The position numbers were made by a program, and so were the translations under genes. The notes beneath the pieces are model-generated. The model was not told the DNA's origin. It was given only the letters and a program-made list of their open reading frames with translations, and did not search any database. A DNA stretch of 61,230 nucleotides from Acidimicrobiia bacterium (lineage in GTDB: Bacteria > Actinomycetota > Acidimicrobiia > Acidimicrobiales > Poriferisodalaceae): NCBI GenBank assembly GCA_022824805.1, contig JAJDZE010000147.1:1-61230 (forward strand). Reading direction: 5' to 3'. Position 1 is the stretch's first letter. The number at the start of each line of letters is the position of its first letter. Of the stretch, positions 1 through 8,362 are shown one piece after another.

Positions 1-105
1 CGCCGCCTGCACAGGCGACGACGACGCCACCACCGCCAGCACACCCGCCAACAACGCCGTCGCCACCAGCGACCGCAAACCCACATGCCGCCTCGGGCGC
101 CTCAC
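1..105 (-). CDS. Secreted protein, N-terminus only (runs off left edge)
   Basis: The reverse strand from a GTG at 105 is open to the window edge and encodes 35 residues with a classic Sec signal peptide: a basic n-region (MRRPRRH), a hydrophobic core (LVATALLAGVLAVVA) and a small-residue cleavage site near PVQA-A. A GGAG lies 7 bases before the GTG, and an in-frame TGA at 130-132 limits any upstream extension. The mature protein lies outside the window, so its function cannot be stated. The upstream region holds a G19 tract that may influence expression. Confidence 0.6.
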   Translation of the reverse strand, partial: MRRPRRHVGLRSLVATALLAGVLAVVASSSPVQAA

Positions 106-149
106 AGCAGCGCTCCGACACGCGAAACGTCACAAACGCAATCTACGAC

Positions 150-168
150 GGGGGGGGGGGGGGGGGGG
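150..168. repeat. G19 homopolymer
   Basis: Nineteen consecutive G residues, 45 to 63 bases upstream of the GTG start of the reverse-strand secreted-protein gene, so poly-C in that gene's sense. Tracts of this length are slippage-prone, and at promoter distance they can act as expression switches in other bacteria. An assembly or read-quality artefact is the main alternative. Confidence 0.9.
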
Positions 169-304
169 ATTAAGCACACATCCGGCGCTCCGATCCACAA
201 GACAACCGTGCACGGAATGATACACCAACCATCCACACCGTCAACGGACGATTATCGAGAGCCGAAACCGCCAGCTATCGACCGACCGGCGGCGGCTCGG
301 CCGG

Positions 305-1801
305 CTAGAGCTCGAGCAACGCGTTCTCGATGACCTCGGTGAGCGCGGGGTGGATGTAGAACTGCTCGCGGGCCATCTGGTCGACGGTCTGGCCGAAGGT
401 CATGCCCTGGATGAGCTGCTGGATCAGGGTGGACGCCTGGGGGCCGATGATGTGGGCACCGAGCAGCTCGCGGGTCTCGGCATGCGCTATGAGCTTGGCG
501 AAGCTGGCGGTGTCTTCCATCGCCCAGCCGTACGCCGTGTGGCCGAAGGGCTTGTTGCCCACTGAAATCGGCAGACCTGCCGCGCGGGCAGCTCGCTCGG
601 TGAGGCCGACCGACGCGACCTGCGGGTGGGAGAACACCGCATGGGGAACCAAGTGCTCCCGGACGGTGCGCATGGGGCCGTCGGCCTGGCCCTCGGCCAC
701 CAGCAGGTTGTGCCTGAGCGCCCGCACCTGCGCGTTGGCGAGATGCTTGAGCTGAGTCTCGCTCGACAGGTCGCCGAAGGCCCACACGCCGGCCGCCGAG
801 GTACGGAAGAACTCATCCGTCAGCACACGGCCGTCGTCGTCGTCGACCCCTGCGAGATCGAGGGCGAGCTGATCGCCGTTGGGCACTCGCCCGGTGGCCA
901 CCAGCAGCACATCGGCGGTTGCCGATTCGGCACGCCCGCCACGATCGAACTCGACCGTGTAGGAGTTGCCTTGAGCACTGGGCGAGCCATCGGCGGCGCA
1001 CACAAACTCAGCGGCGCCGCTGCGCACTGTGCTGCCGGTCGCGGCACCGCCGCGCACCGCATCACGAGTCGCGGCGCCGCCGCGCACGGAGGTCACCGTC
1101 GCGCCGAGGCGCAGGTCGAAGTGGCGCTGCGCTGCTGTCGTGAAGGCCGCAGACACATCGTCGTCCTCGGCCCGCAGCAACCGCTCTCCCCGATTGATGA
1201 CCGTGACCTTGGTGCCCAGCGCCGAGAACACGTAGCCCAGCTCGCAGGCGATATACCCGCCGCCCAGCACGATCATCGATTCGGGCAGCGAATCCAGCCG
1301 CATCACCGTGTCGGAGGTGTGGAACGGCACGGTGCCCAGCCCGCGGTAGGGCGGCAAGAATGCCCGAGCGCCTGCGCCGAGCACCACGTGCCGACCTGAC
1401 ACCGATTCGGTGCTGCCGTCGGTCATGCGCACCGCCAGGCGTCGGTCGCTCACGAAACGGGCATCACCCTCGAACACGGTGATGTTGGGGCATTCGGCAC
1501 CGAAGCGGTAGTCGCGCCCCCCGCCGGCGATGGGGTCGATGCGGCCGAAGACACGATCCCGGATGGCAGGCCAGTCGGCGCTGTCAAAGCGGGCGGCGAT
1601 GCCGTAGTCGCCTGCCGTCGCGATGGTATCGGCCACATCGGCCGCGTAGACGAACATCTTGGAGGGAATGCAGCCCACGTTCAGGCAGGTGCCGCCGAAC
1701 GTGCCGCGTTCGACGATCGCAATCGACCAGTCGTCGAACTCGGGACCCGGAATGGAATTGGCCGAGCCGGTGCCGACGATGACCAGGTCGAAATCCGCCA
1801 T
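305..1801 (-). CDS. mtr: Mycothione reductase
   Basis: 498 aa flavoprotein disulfide reductase that would reduce mycothiol disulfide with NADPH in the cytosol. An N-terminal FAD motif (VGTGSAN) is followed by the redox pair GGTCLNVGCIPSKM (Cys39/Cys44), an NAD(P)-binding GGGYIACELG, the FAD motif AFGD, and the C-terminal catalytic HPALTE near residue 484. The MFVYAA after the redox motif is typical of mycobacterial Mtr rather than lipoamide dehydrogenase. The ATG at 1801 shares one base with the stop of the upstream esterase (TGATG), so the two are probably co-translated. Oddity: about 35 extra residues near 232-267 made of imperfect RGGAAT/RSGAAE repeats, making it longer than the roughly 460 aa usual for the family. 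Confidence 0.88.
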   Translation of the reverse strand: MADFDLVIVGTGSANSIPGPEFDDWSIAIVERGTFGGTCLNVGCIPSKMFVYAADVADTIATAGDYGIAARFDSADWPAIRDRVFGRIDPIAGGGRDYRFGAECPNITVFEGDARFVSDRRLAVRMTDGSTESVSGRHVVLGAGARAFLPPYRGLGTVPFHTSDTVMRLDSLPESMIVLGGGYIACELGYVFSALGTKVTVINRGERLLRAEDDDVSAAFTTAAQRHFDLRLGATVTSVRGGAATRDAVRGGAATGSTVRSGAAEFVCAADGSPSAQGNSYTVEFDRGGRAESATADVLLVATGRVPNGDQLALDLAGVDDDDGRVLTDEFFRTSAAGVWAFGDLSSETQLKHLANAQVRALRHNLLVAEGQADGPMRTVREHLVPHAVFSHPQVASVGLTERAARAAGLPISVGNKPFGHTAYGWAMEDTASFAKLIAHAETRELLGAHIIGPQASTLIQQLIQGMTFGQTVDQMAREQFYIHPALTEVIENALLEL

Positions 1802-3105
1802 CACACCAGCGCCTGGTACACGAGAGCCTTCAGCTCCGGGCGGATCGGGTGAACGCTGGAGGGCAGCAGCTGCGTCAGGAAGACGAGGGTGATGTCTTCG
1901 GCCGGATCCACCCAGAACGCCGTCGATGCAGCCCCTCCCCAAGCGAACTCGCCCTTGCTGGAGACGACCTTGGCCTTGGCAGGATCGAGCACGACCGAGA
2001 AGCCCAGGCCGAAGCCGACACCGTCGAAGGCCGCCTCGGAGAACAAGGCCCGGCCGCACTCGGTGAGGTCGGTGCCGCCCGGCAGGTGATTGCTGGCCAT
2101 GAACTCGAGAGTTCGCCGGCCGATGACGCGGGCGCCGTCCAGCTCGCCGCCGTTGCGCAGCATCTGGGTGAAGCGGTGATAATCGCCCATGGTCGATACC
2201 AGGCCGCCGCCGCCCGAGAGGATCTTGGGCAGCCCCAGGTAAGCCGAGGTGCGCGGGTCATCCATCAGCGTGCGCGCCAAGCCCGGGTCGTCGGGCCGGT
2301 ATGGCGGGGGCGTCGGCCCCGTGTTGCCCGCTGCCTCGCGCGCCGTCAGCGTGGCCGTCGTGTAGTTGGCCGCAAAGCGCTCGACGTCGGCGGGAGGCAC
2401 CTGGAAGCCGGTGTCGGTCATGCCGAGCGGCCCGGTGACGTGGTCGACGAGGTACTCGTCGAGCGACTGACCCGAGACAACCTCGACGACACGGCCCAGC
2501 ACGTCGGTGGAGTAGCTGTAGTTCCACTCCGTGCCCGGATCGAACAGCAGCGGGAGCGATGCAAGCGCTTCGCAGGTTTCCTCGAGGTTGCCGGGCGCAC
2601 CCCAGTTGAAGCCGTTGGCCCGGTACAGCGCGTCGACCTCGTTAGCGAAGTGAAAGTCGTAGGTGAGGCCAGAGGTGTGGGTCAGCAGGCTGTGGACGGT
2701 GACTTCGCTCGCCGGTTCTCGTGTCTGGTACTGCATCACGTTGCCGCCGGCGAAGACGCGTGCATTCGCGAACTCACCGATCCAACGCGAGACCGGATCC
2801 TTCAACTGCAAGAACCCTTGCTCGTACAGCTGCATCGCGGCGATGGACACGATGGGCTTGGTCATCGAGTAGATGCGATAGATGGTGTCGGCGGTGACGG
2901 GCAGCGACCGCTCGCAGTCTCGCTGGCCGTAGCGGTGCGTGTACGCGACCTTCCCGCCGCGCGTCAGCAGCACCGACACACCCGGGAGGCGCCCGTCGTC
3001 GACGTAGCGGTCGAGATGGGCAGCGATCCGCTCCAGCCGGCGCGCATCGAAGCCCGCCTCAGCCGGCTCGACGTCCGGTTCGATGTCTGGCCGGGTCGAT
3101 CCCAT
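1801..3105 (-). CDS. Serine hydrolase, family VIII esterase / beta-lactamase fold
   Basis: 434 aa. The nucleophile motif SMTK (S80-x-x-K83), a Tyr motif WNYSYS near residue 196 followed by DVLG, and a C-terminal WGG box mark the class C beta-lactamase-like family VIII esterases (EstB type), which hydrolyse esters rather than beta-lactams. No signal peptide is visible at the chosen start, so it is probably cytosolic. The ATG at 3105 is preceded by GGAGGA at good spacing; a longer open frame upstream lacks this support. It sits directly upstream of mtr. The substrate cannot be told from sequence. Confidence 0.85.
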   Translation of the reverse strand: MGSTRPDIEPDVEPAEAGFDARRLERIAAHLDRYVDDGRLPGVSVLLTRGGKVAYTHRYGQRDCERSLPVTADTIYRIYSMTKPIVSIAAMQLYEQGFLQLKDPVSRWIGEFANARVFAGGNVMQYQTREPASEVTVHSLLTHTSGLTYDFHFANEVDALYRANGFNWGAPGNLEETCEALASLPLLFDPGTEWNYSYSTDVLGRVVEVVSGQSLDEYLVDHVTGPLGMTDTGFQVPPADVERFAANYTTATLTAREAAGNTGPTPPPYRPDDPGLARTLMDDPRTSAYLGLPKILSGGGGLVSTMGDYHRFTQMLRNGGELDGARVIGRRTLEFMASNHLPGGTDLTECGRALFSEAAFDGVGFGLGFSVVLDPAKAKVVSSKGEFAWGGAASTAFWVDPAEDITLVFLTQLLPSSVHPIRPELKALVYQALV

Positions 3106-3437
3106 CGCTGTCCTCCGATGCTCGCTCGCCGCAGGCACGCAGGCTAGGGCGCAGGTGCCTGCCGGTCTCGTGGGCGCAGCATGCCAGTCCGTCCCGCAGT
3201 CACATGCATGCCCGAGGGCTGCTGGGGGCCTGCGACAGCACCCAAACTGGCCACACCCGGAATGACGGCCAGAAACGGATTCCCAAACTACACAGAAATA
3301 GTGCAAATAAGTTGAGAATAATGCTCTTGACATGGGTTGTGGGCACGCGACTAGAGTGCCGCAATCCTGTCGGATGCTTGGCGACGACATCAGGGCTTCC
3401 GGCATCCAGCGATGCAGCGAAGGGTGAAGCGCCTGTG
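3106..3437. other. Intergenic region between divergent genes
   Basis: 332 bases with the esterase reading left and a small gene reading right. The stretch 3270-3330 is unusually AT-rich for this genome and contains the promoter at 3327-3357. I see no RNA gene, repeat or additional convincing coding region. Confidence 0.6.
3327..3357 (+). promoter_or_regulatory. Sigma-70-like promoter
   Basis: A perfect TTGACA (3327-3332) is followed after 19 bases by TAGAGT (3352-3357), in an AT-rich stretch. It would drive the small gene starting at 3438. The spacer is 1 to 2 bases longer than ideal. Confidence 0.5.
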
Positions 3438-3821
3438 ATGACCGCACATGAATTCTGTTTGTTTGTCGAAGGCGCCGACCGCAGCGCTGCATCGACGGTC
3501 GACCGGCTGAAGCGCGCCGGCTACACACATCCCGCAGCCACCGCGGACTCGGGCATTCAAGGACTCGTCTTCTCACGTCGAGCGGAATGCCTCGCAGAAG
3601 CGGCCGCCGCCGCGGCAGCGGAGACCGAGCGCATTCCTGCGGTGTGCATCGCTCGCGACGTGCGCAGCGGAGCGGTGGCGGTGTTCGATCCGCATTCGCT
3701 GGAGTTCACAGCCGCACACGAGGTCGCCGCACCCGCCGGTCCCGCCGACGCCCCGCGCACGCACGCTCCGGGCCAGGCGGGCCACTCGCAGCACCGGAGC
3801 TCGACCGCTGCGGCGAGCTAG
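3438..3821 (+). CDS. Small hypothetical protein
   Basis: 127 aa, family not recognised. The N-terminal half (MTAHEFCLFVEGADRS, then VDRLKRAGYTHPA) looks like a small alpha/beta domain. It has an Ala-rich helix (AECLAEAAAAAAAETER), then a strand-like IPAVCIARD and a low-complexity Pro/Ala/His tail. The ATG at 3438 (or the adjacent GTG at 3435) fits the promoter at 3327-3357. The stop is 8 bases before a copy of the dispersed palindromic repeat. Confidence 0.5.
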   Translation: MTAHEFCLFVEGADRSAASTVDRLKRAGYTHPAATADSGIQGLVFSRRAECLAEAAAAAAAETERIPAVCIARDVRSGAVAVFDPHSLEFTAAHEVAAPAGPADAPRTHAPGQAGHSQHRSSTAAAS

Positions 3822-3829
3822 CCCATCGG

Positions 3830-3864
3830 CGCTCACGGGCCGCTCGGACCCAGGGCTCAGCCCC
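3830..3864 (-). repeat. Dispersed palindromic repeat, copy A
   Basis: Shares CGCTCACGGGCCGCTCGG and GGGCTCAG with copies near 10.7, 48.1 and 59.5 kb. The shortest copy, lying between two genes. The core can fold as CGGGCC-GCTCG-GGNCCC, with one mismatch here. Confidence 0.7.
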
Positions 3865-3870
3865 TAGAGT
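3865..3870 (+). promoter_or_regulatory. Leaderless -10 box for the histidine phosphatase
   Basis: TAGAGT ends 6 bases before the GTG at 3877, putting the transcription start on or next to the start codon. It decides GTG 3877 over the ATGs at 3883 and 3901. Confidence 0.5.
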
Positions 3871-3876
3871 CCACCG

Positions 3877-4581
3877 GTGTGGATGTCGGCAGCAGGCGAC
3901 ATGGCTGACGAGCGACTGCTCTCGAGGCTGCTGATCATCCGGCACGGAGAATCCGTCGCCATGGCCGAGGGAATCGTCGGCGGACCCCAAGGCTGCCGGG
4001 GCCTCACCGACCGGGGCCGCGCCCAGGCAGCGGCACTGCGAGACCGGTTCGCGGCGGGCAACGAGCCCGAGGTGGATGTCGTCTACTCGTCGCCGCTGCC
4101 TCGTGCCCGCGAGACCACCGACATCGTGCTGCCCGCACTCGGCAGCGGGCGCGAGCGCGGGAGTCTCGACGTGCAGATCCACGACGACTTCGAGGAGATG
4201 CGGCTCGGGCCTGCCGACGGCATGACGTGGGAGGCGGCACGCGAGCGCTTCGGGTTCATCCAGCCGACGGACCAGCCGTACGCGCCCGTGGTGGAGGGCG
4301 GTGAGAGCCGTGCGGGCTTCCGCCACCGGGTGGCACAGGCGCTCAGCGACATCGCTGCAGCCCATGAGGACAAGACGATCTTCGTGGGGTGCCACGGCGG
4401 CATCGCCTCTGCGGCCATGGCGATGGCTTTCGGCATCCCGCCCAGCCATCGCGGTGTCGGCGTGGTCACCTCGGTGACCGCCATCACCGAGCTGGAACTG
4501 CTCGAGTTCAACGGCCGGCGCCTCTGGCAGGTGCGGCGGTTCAACGACGCCGCCCATCTCGCCGCCGTCGAAGCAGCCTGA
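3877..4581 (+). CDS. Histidine phosphatase family protein (phosphoglycerate mutase-like)
   Basis: 234 aa. The catalytic RHGES (His23) opens the domain, YSSPLPRARETT carries the second Arg, EEMRLGPADG provides the acid region, and VGCHGGIASAA carries the second catalytic His. These define histidine phosphatase branch 1; the substrate could be a phospho-sugar or another phosphoester and cannot be assigned. Translation probably starts leaderless at GTG 3877. Confidence 0.85.
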   Translation: MWMSAAGDMADERLLSRLLIIRHGESVAMAEGIVGGPQGCRGLTDRGRAQAAALRDRFAAGNEPEVDVVYSSPLPRARETTDIVLPALGSGRERGSLDVQIHDDFEEMRLGPADGMTWEAARERFGFIQPTDQPYAPVVEGGESRAGFRHRVAQALSDIAAAHEDKTIFVGCHGGIASAAMAMAFGIPPSHRGVGVVTSVTAITELELLEFNGRRLWQVRRFNDAAHLAAVEAA

Positions 4582-4665
4582 CGCCCAGCGGTCGCGGCGC
4601 TCTGCACAGCCTCTAACTTGGCGCACAGTCAGCAGGCTGCGGGCTGCGGGAATCTGGAGGACCAG

Positions 4666-5712
4666 ATGCTGGTCGAGCGAATCGAAGCGAAATGGATCGA
4701 CGCGTTCTCGTCGGTCTTCGAGATGTGCGGCGTCGAACCGCCCCAGACCGCAGCGATCCTGTCGGAGAGCCAGAGCAGAGCCGTGAACGTGAACCTGGCC
4801 GAACTGGCACTGGACCGGCTGGGCACACCGCCGGTCCACGTCGTGGTGCCCACGCCTCGCCAGTCGGCGCCGGTACCGGTGCGGTCGACGGGCGCTTCCG
4901 ATGCCATCGCCGGCTCAGCGGCAGTGCTCGCAGCGCTCGGAGCGGTGGACTTCGTCGTCGACTGCACCGTGGAAGGGCTGCTGCACGCTCCCGAACTCCC
5001 CAAGATCCTGGGCGAGGGAGCCCGGATCCTGATGGTGTCCAATGAGCACCCCGAAGCCCTCGAGCGTCTCTCGCCAGAGCCGGACCTCGAGCCGAGAGTG
5101 AAGGTCGGCATCAAGAAACTGATCGCAGCTTCGCAGATGCATGTCACCTCGGCCGCAGGCACCGATCTGCACGTCGATGTCAGCGAGGCGCCGTGCGGCG
5201 GCGGCTGGGGCTACACCGCCCGGCCGGGCACGATCAGCCACTGGCCCGGCGGGCTCTGCTTGGCCTTCCCCAAGGCCAACACCGTGAACGGCACGATCGT
5301 GATGGACCGTGGCGACATGAACCTCACCTTCAAGCGGTACATCGAGTCGCCGGTCACGCTGAGAATCGAGAACGACTACGTCGTCGACGTCGAGGGCGTC
5401 GGCACCGACGCAGCGCTGTTCCGCAGCTACACCGATGCGTGGGGCGACCGCGAGGCGTACGCGGCCAGCCACGTGGGCTGGGGCATGAACCCAGCAGCGA
5501 GGTGGGACACCCTGTCGATGTACGACCGGAGCCAGACCAACGGCACCGAGCAGCGGGCCTTCGCCGGTAACTTCCTCTACTCGACGGGCGCCAACGAGCA
5601 CGCCGGGCGCCACACGCTGGGGCACTTCGACCTGCCCATGCGCAATCACAGCGTGCTGCTCGACGGGGAAGCAGTAGTGATCGAAGGCGCACTGCAGGGT
5701 GAGTTGGCCTGA
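4666..5712 (+). CDS. 2,5-dihydroxypyridine 5,6-dioxygenase-like protein (NicX family)
   Basis: 348 aa, resembling NicX, the Fe(II) extradiol-type enzyme that opens 2,5-dihydroxypyridine in nicotinate breakdown and belongs to the aminopeptidase-T-like fold. The C-terminal half matches closely: SHVGWGMNPAARW, RAFAGNFLYSTG and HTLGHFDLPMRN carry the His/Asp metal ligands. The start at 4666 has GGAGG five bases upstream; a TTG at 4618 is less likely. It heads a run of same-strand catabolic genes. No other nicotinate gene is visible, so a different ring or amide substrate is possible. Confidence 0.7.
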   Translation: MLVERIEAKWIDAFSSVFEMCGVEPPQTAAILSESQSRAVNVNLAELALDRLGTPPVHVVVPTPRQSAPVPVRSTGASDAIAGSAAVLAALGAVDFVVDCTVEGLLHAPELPKILGEGARILMVSNEHPEALERLSPEPDLEPRVKVGIKKLIAASQMHVTSAAGTDLHVDVSEAPCGGGWGYTARPGTISHWPGGLCLAFPKANTVNGTIVMDRGDMNLTFKRYIESPVTLRIENDYVVDVEGVGTDAALFRSYTDAWGDREAYAASHVGWGMNPAARWDTLSMYDRSQTNGTEQRAFAGNFLYSTGANEHAGRHTLGHFDLPMRNHSVLLDGEAVVIEGALQGELA

Positions 5713-5757
5713 GCTGGCTAACCCGCAGCGGGCGCCCGCCGAGGTGAGGCTCGCAGC

Positions 5758-7359
5758 ATGAGCGATCCCGGGCCGCTGTCCGCGGGAGCCGATCTTGCGG
5801 CGCGTGTCGAGCGGTGGGCCGATCGGCAGCCGACCGCGACCGCCGTCGCGTTCGAAGGCGTCGAGCACACCTACCGCGCATTCGCAGACCAGATCGCCGC
5901 GACGGTCGGCTGGCTGGCCGGCGCCGGCGTGGGCGAGGGCGACCGTGTGGCGTGGCTCGGCCCGAACCGGCCGGCCGCGCTGCGGCTGATGCTCGGATGC
6001 TCTTGGCTCGGCGCCATCTACTTGCCCTTGAACTCGCGTCTGGCGCCGCCCGAGCACCAGTGGATCCTCGACCACGCCGAACCTCGCCTGCTGGTAGTCG
6101 ATTCGACCTTCGAGCGGCATGCCGCATCGATCGGTGCGGGGTGCGAGATACGGGCGCTGCCTGACGAGCCCGAGTGCCCCAATGCCCCGAGTGCTCCCCC
6201 GCCACGTCGGGGCACCCCCGCCCATCCGGTGCTGCTGGCTTACACCTCGGGCACCACGGGACATCCCAAGGGCGCAGTGCTGGACCAGGCAGCGATGGCC
6301 GCGAACGCCGTCAACTCCACCCACGCTCATGACCTCACGAGCCGCGACCGGGTGCTCACCACGATCCCGTTGTTCCACGTCGGCGGGCTGAACATCCAGA
6401 CCCTCCCTGCTCTGCTGGGTGGGGCGGCCGCGCTCATCGAGCGGGCTTTCGATCCCGGGCAGTTCCTCGACGACGTGGAGCAGTGGCAGCCGACCTGGAC
6501 CGTGCTGGTGCCCGCTGCACTCACCGCTGTCGCCGCCCACCCGCGTTTCGCCACCGCCGACCTCGGATCGCTGCACGGGATCATGACCGGGTCGTCTCCC
6601 GTGCCGGCGGCTGCCACCCGGCCCTTCTTCGACCGGGGTGTGCCGGTCGGGCAGATTTACGGATCCACCGAGACCGCCCCGATCGCGGTGCACCTGCGCT
6701 GCGACGAAGCAGCGTCCCACCCAGGTTCGTGCGGCAAGCCTTCGACTATGTGCGAGGTGCGCATCGTCTCCGATTCCGGAGGGGACGCGGCGCCGGACGA
6801 GCGCGGCGAGCTGTGGGTGCGGGGGCCGAGCGTTCTGCGGGAGTACTGGCGCGACCCCGAGGCCACTGCTGAAGCGCTGCGCTACGGGTGGTTCCGCACC
6901 GGCGATGTCGGCCACGCCGACGACAAGGGCTGGATCTTCATCGACGACCGGCGCAAGGACATGATCATCTCGGGCGGCGAGAACATCTATCCAGCGGAGC
7001 TCGAGGAGATCCTCGCCCGCAGCGACCTCGTCGCCGAAGCAACCGTCGTGGGCGTGCCCGACGAGCGATGGGGTGAGGTTCCTGTGATCGTCGCCGTCCG
7101 GCCGAACGCGCCGCCGCAACTGCTTGACCGGCTTGCCGATGCCCGAGCTCACGGCACCGGCGCTGACGACAGCACGCTCGCAGCTGAGCTCCTGCGCATC
7201 TTCGAGGGGAAGCTCGCTCGCTTCAAGCATCCCAAGGCCGTCGTCTGGTTCGACGAACTGCCGCGCACGGCCCTGGGCAAGGTGCGCAAGCACGAGGTAC
7301 AGGCAATGCTGGCCGAACGCCGAACGGATGCGCCCGACGACGGGAGGATCGAACGATGA
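5758..7359 (+). CDS. AMP-dependent acyl-CoA synthetase / ligase
   Basis: 533 aa class I adenylate-forming enzyme that would activate a carboxylic acid to its CoA thioester using ATP. The motifs appear in order: YTSGTTGHPKGAVL (A3), YGSTETAP (A5), WFRTGDVGHADDKGW (A7), DRRKDMIISGGENIYP (A8) and PRTALGKVRKHEV with the catalytic Lys (A10). Length is standard. It follows the NicX-like gene by 45 bases, and its stop overlaps the next start (ATGA at 7356), so the genes form an operon. The acid substrate is unknown. Confidence 0.88.
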   Translation: MSDPGPLSAGADLAARVERWADRQPTATAVAFEGVEHTYRAFADQIAATVGWLAGAGVGEGDRVAWLGPNRPAALRLMLGCSWLGAIYLPLNSRLAPPEHQWILDHAEPRLLVVDSTFERHAASIGAGCEIRALPDEPECPNAPSAPPPRRGTPAHPVLLAYTSGTTGHPKGAVLDQAAMAANAVNSTHAHDLTSRDRVLTTIPLFHVGGLNIQTLPALLGGAAALIERAFDPGQFLDDVEQWQPTWTVLVPAALTAVAAHPRFATADLGSLHGIMTGSSPVPAAATRPFFDRGVPVGQIYGSTETAPIAVHLRCDEAASHPGSCGKPSTMCEVRIVSDSGGDAAPDERGELWVRGPSVLREYWRDPEATAEALRYGWFRTGDVGHADDKGWIFIDDRRKDMIISGGENIYPAELEEILARSDLVAEATVVGVPDERWGEVPVIVAVRPNAPPQLLDRLADARAHGTGADDSTLAAELLRIFEGKLARFKHPKAVVWFDELPRTALGKVRKHEVQAMLAERRTDAPDDGRIER

Positions 7360-8312
7360 CCGACGACCCCGGGAACCGGCCGCCGGAGCCGCCCGCAGCG
7401 CACGCCGTTGCGCCGCCGCATGAGCCCAACACGGGGCCGATTGATGTCGCATTCATCGGGCTCGGCGTCATGGGATTCCCGATGGCGGGCCACCTGGCGG
7501 CGGGCCACCGCGTGGCTGTCTTCAACCGGACCGCGAGCGTCGCGCAGCGCTGGTCGGGCGAGCATCAGGGTCGGGTGGCGGCAACGCCGGCAGACGCAGC
7601 CGACGGCGCCGGCGTCGTGTTCATGTGCGTCGGCGCCGACGACGACGTGCGCGCGGTGACCTATGGCGACGATGGAGCGCTCGGCGCGATGAGCGAGGGC
7701 GCGATCCTCGTCGACCACACCACCGCCTCGGCCGACCTGGCCCGCGAGCTGGACGCAGCCTGTGCCGAGCGAGGGATCGGCTTCGTCGACGCACCCGTGT
7801 CGGGCGGTGAGGCGGGTGCGCAGAACGGCGTGCTGACCGTCATGTGCGGCGGCGCTGCCGAGCACTTCGAGCGGGCGCAACCGGTGATGGACTGCTACGC
7901 GCGGGCGGTCACGCTGATCGGCCCCGCCGGCGCGGGACAGCTCACCAAGATGGTCAACCAGATCTGCATTGCCGGCCTCGTCCAGGCACTGTCGGAGGGG
8001 CTCGAGTTCGGTCGCCGGGCCGGTCTCGATCTCGACGCCGTGCTCGACACCATCTCGCAGGGGGCTGCGGGGTCGTGGCAGATGTCCAACCGCGGCACAA
8101 CGATGGCCGCCGACGAGTTCGACTTCGGTTTTGCCGTGGACTGGATGCGCAAGGACCTCGGCATCGTGCTGGCAGAGGCGCAGCGCAACGGTGCTCCCCT
8201 GCCGGTCACCGCCGTCGTCGACCAGTTCTACAAGCGCATTCAGGAGCTCGGCGGCGGCCGCTGGGACACCTCCAGCCTCATCGCCCTGCTGCGGCCCCTC
8301 GAATCGCGCTGA
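7356..8312 (+). CDS. NAD(P)-dependent beta-hydroxyacid dehydrogenase (HIBADH family)
   Basis: 318 aa. After a Pro-rich N-terminus comes the dinucleotide motif FIGLGVMGFPMAGHL, then the substrate motif DAPVSGGEAGAQNGVLTVMCGG and the catalytic Lys in GQLTKMVNQ. Family members oxidise 3-hydroxyisobutyrate, tartronate semialdehyde or related acids. Coupling to the acyl-CoA ligase through a 4-base overlap suggests the two act in one pathway. The exact substrate is not determinable here. Confidence 0.85.
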   Translation: MTDDPGNRPPEPPAAHAVAPPHEPNTGPIDVAFIGLGVMGFPMAGHLAAGHRVAVFNRTASVAQRWSGEHQGRVAATPADAADGAGVVFMCVGADDDVRAVTYGDDGALGAMSEGAILVDHTTASADLARELDAACAERGIGFVDAPVSGGEAGAQNGVLTVMCGGAAEHFERAQPVMDCYARAVTLIGPAGAGQLTKMVNQICIAGLVQALSEGLEFGRRAGLDLDAVLDTISQGAAGSWQMSNRGTTMAADEFDFGFAVDWMRKDLGIVLAEAQRNGAPLPVTAVVDQFYKRIQELGGGRWDTSSLIALLRPLESR

Positions 8313-8348
8313 CGCTGCACGGCTCGAACGGTGTCGGTGTGCGGCCGG

Positions 8349-8354
8349 TACCGT
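8349..8354 (+). promoter_or_regulatory. Leaderless -10 box for the aminotransferase
   Basis: TACCGT, 8 bases before the GTG at 8363; no Shine-Dalgarno is visible. Confidence 0.4.
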
Positions 8355-8362
8355 GCGGGCCC

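Noticed and set aside
4915-7452. 845-residue reverse open frame antisense to the CoA ligase
   Set aside because: Composition typical of antisense shadow frames; the forward strand carries two clear enzymes.
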